Assembly: GCA_000151295.1 (NCBI GenBank)
Contig: GG745387.1
Span: 55,933 to 119,932 of the forward strand
Source of the DNA: Allomyces macrogynus ATCC 38327
Lineage: Eukaryota > Blastocladiomycota > Blastocladiomycetes > Blastocladiales > Blastocladiaceae
Length of the DNA: 64,000 bases
Direction of reading: 5' to 3'
Shown: positions 55,656-64,000 of the stretch, piece after piece
How the letters are laid out: each line of letters begins with the position of its first letter
Numbering within the stretch: the first letter of the stretch is position 1
Translations under genes and position numbers: made by a program
Notes under the pieces: model-generated
What the model saw: only the letters and a program-made list of their open reading frames with translations
What the model was told of the DNA's origin: nothing
Database searches by the model: none

Positions 55656-57786
55656 TTAGCGCAAGAGCTGCTCCCCGTTATTGACCACGACTACATTCAG
55701 TCGCGTGCACTTGACCTCCATCATAAACAGGTGCTCGAGCTGCGTCTTGAACGATGTCTCCACCATAAGCCGTGCCGTGACCAGGACCTCGAAATTCGTG
55801 ACGCCAGCGTCATCGTCGCTTTCGCTCCCGCCTCCGATTCGTTGTCGTTGACATCGCATGCCCGCTGGGCCAACTTGGCAATGCGTTGAACCGCAAGATA
55901 AACATCAACCACGTGCACAACGCGCACGCGCACCAGAATTGACTGTGGAATCCTCGTCCCAATCAAATCCAGTGATCTCTTCCCAAAACGTGCGGCGGTC
56001 GTCGTGATACTCGACGTCAAGTACACCATCGGGTTTGCCAACCACTGAAGCGTCAACATGCATGAGATGAGGGAGCCGAGACATGAGTGAGAGAAAGGGC
56101 AACGTTGCAAAGGTGGCGTTCAGGTATTGAACGTTGGCGAGCGAGAATTGTGGAACCGTCATCGCCTCTTCGAAAAGCAAGTGAACGTCCAACGTCGTCA
56201 ACTGTAGCAGCGCATTGGCCGGGAAAGTAGTTATCGTTGTTGGATCCACCGTGAGGTCAAGGACAGGGTGCAGAAGCGGGGCGTGATCGATCCACGCAAC
56301 GCTTGTATCAGGGAGGCGGAGCCGCTGGAACCGCGGCATCATGTCAAAGGCAGCACCAATGAGCGAGATGCAAGAGCCCAACTCCACTGGAATGCTGAAG
56401 CCTTTCATCTCCGGCCACGCCATGGGTGGGACAAGAATGTCATCGGCGCCAGGCGACGGCGGTAACACAAACGCGGCGCGTTGCAGGCGTGGAATGTGCG
56501 CTGCCATGAGCCATTGCGTACAAGGATTCGACCACGCGAATGTGAGGTCCGTCAGTGACAAGAACGTCAGATTATCAACGTCAGTCCCATCCTCCATTAT
56601 TGAGCAATAATCGAGACAGAGCGGCTTGAAGTGTGGTGCCATGGCAAAGCGGAAGACATGCGAAATGGTCAAGACCTCCGAGAGCGACACGTCCGTAATC
56701 TGCGGGAGCCCGGGAAGTGGAGCCAACAAAATGATTGGAAACCGTAACTTTGGTCCACGCACGTTGAGTGTGAGCAGCGCTGGGGATGCGTGTGCCTTGG
56801 TTGGCACGCAGATACCGACGTGGCAGTGCCAACAGGAAACAACAAATTGTAGACCGAAGGCATTACTTTCAGGTCGCGCAAAACCGGGAGAGTGAGCCGC
56901 ATCTGGGCGCCACGATGACCCAACGCAAACTCGGAACTAATGTGCAGGATACGCAGCGTTGAGCGAACTTGACCAAGTGCCTCAACGAAGAGAGCATGGA
57001 TGTCGTGCGCGTTCACCGTCAAATTGCACAGCCGAGGCATCGTCGGAAGTGTGCTCATGACCTGCCTACCCGGCAGCGTTACGACAAGATTGGACAAGCA
57101 TGGCAACTCAAAAGATGGCCAAAATACTTCATTGTACTCTGACTCAACAGTCACGGTCAATGACCAAAGAGCAGGAGCAAGCGCTGTGATTCCAAGTCGC
57201 AACGATTGAGCAGTCGTCGGCGTTTGCACGTCTAAACGGCGCAGTTTTGGCAGGTCAGCAGCAAGTCGCGCGAGAAAGCGTGGCAAATCGTCTTGCCATG
57301 TTAGCACTTGACCCCCAGGGCACCATTTCGTGACGGCAACTGACCCAACTTCAACCAATTCGACAACAATTTCTTGTCCAGGGGGATTGCCAAGTCGAGC
57401 GGGCCAAATTGGTCGTTCCGTGGGATGGGACACTCGATGCAAAACAGCCGCTGAGATTTTGCCCAGCGTGAGAATAAATGATCATGCGCAGGAAACAAGT
57501 CCATAATGTCGTCCACTCCGTCAGTTGTCGGTGGTTGCGGCAGCGGCCGTGGTCTTCGGCCGTTGAGCTGCAGAGCAACATGGACATGCAAATGAAATTT
57601 GGCGTTGACTGCCGCTCGCACGGTGCGGCAGGTGCGGCGCAACGCCCGTAAATCAGCGCCCGCCTTGGACGTGGCAACGGGACAGCCGTGAATGGTTTCA
57701 TCTTGGTCGACCAAGTATTGAATGATGATGTGCAACACTTCTAGCGGGAGGGCAACCAAAACTGGCCAAGTTGTGCGTCTGGCCAT
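55656..57786 (-). pseudogene. F-box/leucine-rich-repeat gene with several frameshifts
   Basis: F-box proteins recruit substrates to SCF ubiquitin ligases. From the ATG at 57786 the frame reads MARRTTWPVLVALPLEVLHI, a clear F-box start (LPLEVLHIIIQYL). Near 57400 the sense shifts frame at a run of five C, continuing VVELVEVGSVAVTKWCPGG and a leucine-rich region (LPRFLARLAADLPKLRRLDV, LPTMPRLCNLTVNAHD). A second shift occurs near 56800 (then PKLRFPIILLAPLPGLPQI), a third near 55950 and a fourth near 55850, where the C-terminal domain (VQRIAKLAQRA, ETSFKTQLEHLF) is reached. The stop is at 55656. About 700 residues are implied if all breaks are bridged. Either the gene is decaying or the consensus has indel errors; homopolymer sites favour checking the latter. 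Confidence 0.6.
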
Positions 57787-58206
57787 TGCACAGCTGACCG
57801 GTTCCTGCGTCGTCTGGACCACCGGCAGATTCCGTTCGATTGTTTTTCAACAAGTTGGGGCGGACATGTGAAGTTTTCTTGTTGATCCTCTTGTTGACGA
57901 AGTTGAAATGGTAAGTGCGCGGTTGTTCAAGGCTGCCGACAAGGGTTCTGTTGTCAGTGAGGACCGAACATGTAGTCGAGCAAAAACCTCGAGCGCGACC
58001 ACCGCGCGGTCGCAAGGCTACCCACGGATCCACAGAAATTGCCTATACACAGGCAGGGTAGGCAGGAATGGGCAAAGAAACGCTGGGAAAGACTGCTAAG
58101 CGTTATCAACGGCCGAGAAAACACGAAAGGGAATTTTTCAGCATCAATAGTGCGAGTGCTTTAGGAGCTGGGCCTAAATCGATGAACGGCGGTCACGGCT
58201 GGCACA
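57787..58206. other. Spacer between two F-box/leucine-rich remnants
   Basis: About 420 bases lie between the start of the minus-strand F-box gene and the plus-strand leucine-rich fragment. No coding frame, repeat or RNA gene could be supported. Confidence 0.35.
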
Positions 58207-58677
58207 GTGCAGGCGCGTGCTCATATCCAGGTTCGCTGTTTCTGGGTTGCAAATGAACTAGCGACAGACGCTCTTGTTGCACTGGCCAAGCGCATGCTGC
58301 CAAACCTCGTCGTCCTGCACATGGAATCGTGCAGGTTGAAGCACGCTGATTTGAACATGTTGGCGCGATCCGGATGGCCGTCGACATTGCGTGAGCTGAA
58401 TTTGTGAGGCATTACGTTGTCCACGCCACTGCGCATGGACGTGGACAACGACATGGAACTCGGGCGCCATGAGCAGCGCCAGGACGAGGACGGACACTAC
58501 GATCTGGCCACATTCGTGTGGGTGACCGAACTTCCACAGAGGTTGCGCTTGCTTGGCATGGCCGGGGTGCATAGGATGGACGGGATCGTGCAGGACATTG
58601 TCGCGCGGCAGGCGGCCGAAGCTGGTGGCGGCAGCGCGTCGCATGACGCTCGTCGTGCACCCGAATTTCGTGACTAA
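58207..58677 (+). pseudogene. Leucine-rich-repeat fragment with an in-frame stop
   Basis: The plus strand reads ANELATDALVALAKRMLPNL, VVLHMESCRLKHADLN and STLRELNL, a standard leucine-rich-repeat pattern. An in-frame TGA at 58405-58407 follows, after which the same frame stays open (GITLSTPLRMDVDND ... LPQRLRLLGMAGVHRMDG) to 58677. With one stop and no start it is a fragment of an LRR or F-box/LRR gene. It lies head-to-head with the minus-strand F-box gene. Confidence 0.5.
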
Positions 58678-59697
58678 TATGGCGCTGGCAAAGATGCGGT
58701 CCGTGGTGATTGTAGCGTTTTGCCTGTAGAGCTGCACTAGTGTGAGGAGCTGGTTGGATCCATGGTCGTTTGTGGCTTTGTTCTCGCGCTAACATGCTAT
58801 ACAGTTCGCCTTCTCTCATCGTTTTGGGAAGAGAACCGGGTGGAGAAGGCGGACTGGATGGAAAATATCTGGACGATGAAAGCATGGTTCAAGGGCAAAT
58901 TCGTCTTGTTGGGTTCCTGCAGCTCCAACTTGAGGTTGATACTTCTACTCACCCTTTCGAGTTGCAAGGGCTGCAGCCACCAGCAGCGTGGCGGCCGTTC
59001 GAGGTCATGGGCGCAGGAGAACGAGGCCGACGATTTGATGCCATGCAGGCATGAGGCAGGCAAAATAACCGGCGTTAACGAGCAAGCGGCAGCAAAAGTG
59101 GGCCTCCGCCTCCATAAACAGCAATCATTATCTTGCTATTTATGTATTGCTGTCGCTACGATTCGAACTGACGCGAGCAATCACAACCGCACCATGCCAG
59201 CTTAATGCTACTCCCCTGAAAATTTGTTAAGTGAGCCGGCGAACTTTGGCCGTCCTTCATTGCCACCTTCACGAATCGGTCCAGCCATTTTCTCTCACTC
59301 CCCACAACTTAGGGCGCACAGGCATGGCGTGCGCGGTCGCCACAATAAACAACGATCGCGTGGAGGGAGGTGTCAGCTTGAGCAACGCTGCTCCAACTGG
59401 GAGCAGCACCAGAGCAGATGCTAGACCATCACATTGTGCGATGTGTTGGTCAGCGCACACACTCGGGCGCAACACGAGACGTTCAGGGACCCAATTCGGT
59501 CGCATCGCTCGCGCCGCTGCCGCGTCCCCGACGCGTTCGGGGAGTTAATGCGGAGAGCATTCAACGCCAGGGCGATCATGGATCCTTGGTCAAGTCGACC
59601 GACTGCTTCACATCGCAACACTGCACATGGAGCCAAAGAACGGTTTTTCATACATTCTCAAGCGTCAACCAATCAGCAACATTCACAACAAACTGCT
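58678..59697. other. Intergenic region; no gene seen
   Basis: This kilobase lies downstream of the leucine-rich fragment and downstream of the minus-strand PB1 gene. Frames such as 58762-59205 are open but show no domain. A GTTCGAATC match to the tRNA B-box occurs near 59165 on the minus strand but no tRNA fold surrounds it. Confidence 0.4.
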
Positions 59698-61152
59698 TCA
59701 GCAATACATCATCATCGGCCCCGCGGCCGGCGCCATCGCGACGCGACTCGGCCGCGCGACAAACGGGCACCCACCACCCATCATCAGCCCCGCAATCTCC
59801 TCGGCCATGGCGCGCTCGTACTCGCGCACGGCGAGCGCCAGCGCCGCCTGGTGCCGCGCCGCCATCACTTGCTGCTGGCGGATCACCATCTCGCGCTCAA
59901 ATTCGCGCTGTCGCTGCAAAGCGATGGCGCGCGCGTGGACTTGCTGTTGCCGCTGCCGCTCGAGCTCGGCGGTTTGCTGCAGCCGCAGTTGCTGCAGATA
60001 GATCCGATGTTGCCGCTCGGCTTCGAGCGCGGCGATGCGGCGACGGCGTTCGGCTTCAATGGCGGCAGCACGGCGGCGGCGTTCAGCGTCAAGAAGGGCT
60101 GCGCGGTGGCGGTGCACGGCATCGGGGACGGCTTGCCGTTGCGCGGCGGCGGCGCGCTGCTCGTCGTGATATTGCTGGCCGAAGACCGGCATGCCAAACA
60201 TTTCCGAGAGCAGGTCGCCAAGGGTGAGAGTTGCGCGTGGCGCGGCGCAGTCAACGGTCGACGACAACGGCGCGCAGTGGGTCGAAGCGGCCGAGGGCGC
60301 GTCGGGGATGACCGTGACAGGGATGCGGAACAGCTGGTCCTTGGTTGCCGCCGTTGCAGGCTCGGCCTGGTCCTCCTCGATGTCGTCGAGGGCGGCCATG
60401 GCGGCTTCAAGGACGGCGTCGTCGCTCTTGGAGTCGGGGCGCGGGACGTCCATGTTGTCGTGCGTCTCAGAGGCGTGCTGGTCGAGCTCAACCAGCGGCG
60501 GAAGGGCGTCGACGGGCTCGTCGGCGTCGGCGGCAGGGAGCGACACCTGCGCAGAGTCTACGAGCAGCGCGGCCTCGACGACTGGGACCGGCTCGTCGGG
60601 CTTGCTCGACTCCACCGTCTCCATTGTCGCCACAGGTTTGTCCGCCGGTACAGCCGTGGCAATCTCGCCAGCAGCAACCAGCTCGGTCGCGGCAGCCGCA
60701 ACTTCCCGCTCGCCGCTCTCCTTCTGCTCCGCGTCGTTGGCGCGAATCTCCTCGAGCACGGGCCCATCCAAGTCCACAATCACCGACGACGCGCGCGACG
60801 AGCTTGAGACTGAGCCGACAAACGATGCGCCTAGCACGCCCCACGCGCTGCCGTTCATCCCATCGTTGGCAGCGGGCAGCGTGAGCGTCAAATCGCGGCG
60901 CAACTGGTCGGCGCACCTGAGCACCTCTTGCAGTTCGTGCGTGGACGAGAGCGAGATCAGGTCGCCGTCCTCGTTGAGGTACGTCGCACCGTCGGTCTGT
61001 GCGGCGTGCAAGTCGAGCTTCGTTGGGCCAAAGAGTGTTGTGGCGACGTCGAGCAGGTCCGACCAGGTGGCGGTTGAGGGGAGGGTCGTGCGGCGCACGG
61101 TGCGGCCGATGCGCAGCTTGATGGGGAAAGAGGTCGTGGACGTGGCGGACAT
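59698..61152 (-). CDS. PB1-domain protein with Arg/Glu/Gln-rich coiled coil
   Basis: The chosen start at 61152 (MSATSTTSFPIKLRIGR) places a PB1 domain at the extreme N-terminus and gives 484 residues; the frame is open to another ATG at 61377, whose extra 75 residues look like leader. The PB1 domain (about 10-85) has the basic KLRIGRTVRR strand and an acidic OPCA loop (NEDGDLISLSSTHELQEVL), so it could bind through either face. The middle is acidic and disordered. A charged helix of about 130 residues near the end (ERRRRAAAIEAERRRRIAAL and QQQ-rich stretches) should form a coiled coil. The N-terminal PB1 recalls p62/NBR1, but no ZZ, LIR or UBA module is visible, so I do not assign it to that family. 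Confidence 0.75.
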   Translation of the reverse strand: MSATSTTSFPIKLRIGRTVRRTTLPSTATWSDLLDVATTLFGPTKLDLHAAQTDGATYLNEDGDLISLSSTHELQEVLRCADQLRRDLTLTLPAANDGMNGSAWGVLGASFVGSVSSSSRASSVIVDLDGPVLEEIRANDAEQKESGEREVAAAATELVAAGEIATAVPADKPVATMETVESSKPDEPVPVVEAALLVDSAQVSLPAADADEPVDALPPLVELDQHASETHDNMDVPRPDSKSDDAVLEAAMAALDDIEEDQAEPATAATKDQLFRIPVTVIPDAPSAASTHCAPLSSTVDCAAPRATLTLGDLLSEMFGMPVFGQQYHDEQRAAAAQRQAVPDAVHRHRAALLDAERRRRAAAIEAERRRRIAALEAERQHRIYLQQLRLQQTAELERQRQQQVHARAIALQRQREFEREMVIRQQQVMAARHQAALALAVREYERAMAEEIAGLMMGGGCPFVARPSRVAMAPAAGPMMMYC

Positions 61153-62779
61153 GGTGGACAAGGTATGGGTCGGGGTGGACGGGGTCTGGTTGGTGTTGCT
61201 GGTGTTGAGGATTGCGGTCGTGACTTGCGTCGAGATTGGGAGCGACTTGGTGGATGTGCCTTGTGGATTCGAACGGATGATGGCGGATTGGTTGGCCGCG
61301 GCGCCGTGGCGATTTATGGTCGGTGTACTCGCAGTGGCCGCAAGGGATGCGGCAAGTGGAGCGCGGTCATCATGCATGTCATCGCGGTGATGGCGGAGAT
61401 GGTCGACGAAGATGGTGGAACGCTGTGGAAGCCGCCCGATTTCGTGAGCATGAACAGAGTGGAAGCGCGTGCACGTCGATCCACGTCACCACGCTGACCT
61501 ACCTGGTATGTGCCTGTTTGGCTCGGTGCCGCTCCGAGATCAACCCCGTCATGCCGATTTCCTGCTGGATATGATTACAAACAAGCACGTTTTCGACCGG
61601 ATAGCCACGAACAATGTCTTGGCCGGCGCGCATGCCCTACCTACGCACGAAGCGGCTCGGCGCGCGCTCCTCAAAGCAGGGCCGTCCAGTGGCGCGCGCT
61701 CGAGCATGACCTTGCTTGCGCCGTCGTGGCGTCGTTGTTTGCGGCCAAGAACCACCAGAAAATTGTCAGAGTCGAGCTTGTCGGGACCTGTGGCCGTGAC
61801 GCTTGTCGGGGCCTGTGGCCGTAACGGGGGAGGGGCGCGCAGAAGCGGCACAGGGTATCGCTGATCCTATTATCGTCGACCGTTTCGCGCTGGCCTTGCG
61901 GAGAACCTTTTTTGCTTACGCGGTCGAAATTGTCAACGATGCCGATTTTTCCGGTTGACGAGCCTGTTGGTCACGATAAAGTGTTCTCCATCACTGAAGA
62001 GAACCCTTGCCCATGGCCAGCACCAATGTTGCCACAAAAAGGGACCGGTTACCCGGTCAGAGTCGCCTGTCAGCCCCCCAGATACTATTTACAACGAATT
62101 CATTTTTATGTGCTCCGGGATGATTGGAAAGCTGGCCACGATTGAAATCTCGAGGGATTTCATGCACCCTGAAAGCGTACTGCTGCGCCGCGACCATTTT
62201 TGAGTCCCTTTTGCGTCGTTCTTGTGCCCGCCCCATGCCTCCTCAAATCAGCAGGTACCGTCTTGACAATGTAAGGAGACGCACATGGACGAGAAAAGAG
62301 CGTGCGGCATGGATGGGTGGGAGAGTCAGGCGAACATGGTTGGTGAGGCGCTGATGCATGCTGATGTTTGATGCTGGCCAGTGGCCAGGAATGTACATAT
62401 CTGCAAGAGGCGATCCACCTTCGACACCTCACAATATTACCGGGGCCGCGAGGTCCTTTGCAATTGACGGTCATGACCTTTCGTTCCCAAAATCGTAGCG
62501 AGCGACCCGATACTTTGGCGGCCATGGCGTTGGTCAGATGGTCCAAGCGCAACTGAATGCACGCCCTCCTGTGTGCATAGTGCCGGATTCAAGATGCCAA
62601 CGGTCAGGGTTCAGTTACGTTTGAGGGTGATATCTGCTTGACAGGAATGCTCGCTTGCCGTCATCGATTGGATACCAAGACAGTGTGAAGAAACACAAGC
62701 AACCGAAATTCAGGTCGAGCAAACGACGCAAACTATCCCGGCCCATTGTGTCTCAGGCAGCTGATTCGTTAAGAATACA
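61153..62779. other. Promoter side of the PB1 gene and unassigned DNA
   Basis: This 1.6 kb contains the presumed promoter of the minus-strand PB1 gene. A short local duplication (GTGGCCGTGACGCTTGTCGG then GGCCTGTGGCCGTAACG) occurs near 61790-61825. No coding frame of interest or RNA gene was found. Confidence 0.4.
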
Positions 62780-63997
62780 AGCAAACACGCATCATTTCAT
62801 TCCATGCGGCCAACAATAACATTCACAGGATCGCAACTTCCTCTCAATTCTCCACTGCATCCCCCTCAACCTGCCCCTGTTCGCCCTCATTCGCCCGCTG
62901 CAAATCGCTCCGCCGCGCCGTCAACTCCTCCTCGATCGTGCCACGCGTCACGAACCGCGTAATCGTCACTTCGCGCTCCTGGCCCGCGCGTACCGCGCGC
63001 GCGCACCCTTGCATCTCGTAGGCCCGCGCCATGGCCTCGGACGCGCCCAAGAACGGGTGGACAATCACGACGTGATTGGCCTCGGTCAGCTGCAGGCCCG
63101 AGACGCTGTCCTCGGCCGACAGGAACAGCACCTTCATGTCCGGATCGTTGCGGAAGAGCGTGACCGCGCGCCGCTTCGAGATCACGTTGCCGCCCATGAG
63201 CTTGACGTTGCCGATCCCAAACTCGGTGAATGCGTGCGCCATGAGTGCCGTGAGCCGGTGGAACTGCGAGAAGAGGATCAGCTTGGCCGTCGGGTCGGCG
63301 CGCACGACGCGCCGCACAAACTGCACGAGCGCCTTGATCTTGGAGCCGTAAATAGCGTAGTCGGCGTCCTCGTCCTCCTCCTCGTCAGACTCCTTCATCG
63401 GTTCGTCGGCCGGCTGCAGGATCAGCCGCGTCGTCGCGCCGGCCCCATCCAACTCGCCGCGGCACATGGCACACAGCCGCCTGGGCTGCCCGAGCATCGT
63501 CTGTGTGCACGCATCACAGAAAACATGCCCGCAGCGCGTAATCACGAGCGGGTCCGTGCGTGCGATGTCCTCCATGCACACGGGACACGCCTGGTCCTCG
63601 GCCTCGGCAATCGCCGACAGCACCGTCGCCATGAACCGGTGCTGCGCGGCGACCGTGCGCAGCTGGCCGCGCACGTCGGCAAAATCGGTGCACGCCGTGA
63701 CGAGTTTGCGCGCGGTCGTCTTGGCATCGACCGTGAGGTTCTTGACGCGGGATACGTCGACGTGCGGCACCTCGACGGGAATCTCCATGTCGGCCTCGTC
63801 CGAGTCGGGCGCGGCAATGTACCGCACGAGCCGCTCGTGCGCGTCAGCGCCCATGACGACCAGCCGGTTGTCGTCCGAAAACGGTCAGGGCTGGCAGGCA
63901 TCTTGTCGCGCTCGTTCGTCCGGGGATTCACCGACACGAGCTGCCTTCCATGCGCCGCCGTGGAGGAGTGGCGAATATTCGTCCTTGACAGATTTCC
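62780..63997 (-). pseudogene. Inverted, truncated copy of the SNF2/RING helicase 3' end
   Basis: The minus strand encodes a 336-residue segment, 63854-62844, identical in sequence to the end of the helicase at 50363-54772. It includes the RING finger and the second helicase lobe, plus the same 64 bases after the stop. The copy breaks off at 62780 (AGCAAAC), where the flank becomes unrelated. It lacks the ATPase N-terminal lobe within this window, so it is a partial duplicate unless it continues beyond the right edge. In the last 110 or so bases (63885-63997) the match to the helicase persists but with many single-base insertions, unlike the perfect identity further in. Confidence 0.9.
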
Positions 63998-64000
63998 GGC

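Noticed and set aside
59155..59175. GTTCGAATC, a match to the tRNA B-box, on the minus strand; a similar one near 61268.
   Set aside because: The flanking bases do not form a T-stem or acceptor stem, so chance matches are more likely than tRNA genes.
1..64000. CRISPR arrays, rRNA genes, telomere repeats, and a secondary-metabolite or defence gene cluster.
   Set aside because: I saw no regularly spaced repeats, rRNA-like sequence or telomeric tandem repeats, and the genes are unrelated housekeeping functions with introns.

Overview
The window looks like nuclear DNA of a GC-rich zoosporic (flagellated) fungus. Genes are compact, with many short spliceosomal introns (about 50-150 nt, GT...AG, donors often GTACGT or GTGCGT). 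One gene encodes the intraflagellar transport protein IFT74, so the organism builds a flagellum; other genes (CBS-PB1 protein, Elp5, heterotrimeric G-alpha, Amt/Mep ammonium transporter, Cdc25) fit a fungus. A Blastocladiomycota source such as Allomyces is my best guess; this is inference, not something the sequence states. Layout: a cytochrome P450 (14-1923, +), then a CpG-poor block; an unrecognised Ala/Pro-rich gene (3853-5267, -); Cdc25 phosphatase (6396-8312, -); a frameshifted RNase H remnant (9552-10260, -); proteasome beta-2 (10806-11759, +); IFT74 (12579-14514, +); a DxxxD-type cation diffusion facilitator (14739-16558, -); a pair of related, partly broken membrane-protein genes (17040-17701 and 18538-19144, +); ARPC5 (19317-20139, -); an MFSD1-like transporter (21101-23692, -); a CpG-poor block with an approximately 1.06 kb element that has long inverted termini (24699-25763); a large low-complexity coiled-coil protein (26671-29226, +); G-protein alpha (30699-32086, +); another CpG-poor block; Pelota/Dom34 (34675-36148, +); a long CpG-poor block (36.5-40.2 kb); an ammonium transporter (40209-41876, -) divergent from Elongator subunit Elp5 (42827-44223, +); a CBS-PB1 protein (44750-46945, +); a CpG-poor block (47-50 kb); a SNF2/RING helicase (50363-54772, +); a run of decayed F-box/leucine-rich genes (54.8-58.7 kb); a PB1 coiled-coil protein (59698-61152, -); and, at the right edge, an inverted and truncated near-identical copy of the helicase 3' end (62780-63997, -). 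The genes are mostly unrelated housekeeping loci: proteostasis (proteasome, Pelota), translation fidelity (Elp5), cell cycle (Cdc25), actin and flagellum (ARPC5, IFT74), signalling (G-alpha), and transport (CDF, MFSD1, Amt). No operon-like or cluster logic links them. The most interesting layer lies between the genes. Several blocks are strongly CpG-depleted and rich in TpG/CpA compared with the CpG-saturated genes. They hold decayed members of an F-box/leucine-rich family, an inverted-terminal element and diverged repeat copies that differ at CpG sites. That pattern points to methylation-linked or RIP-like mutation of repeats. Exon boundaries given below were worked out by hand from GT/AG sites, reading frame and family knowledge.
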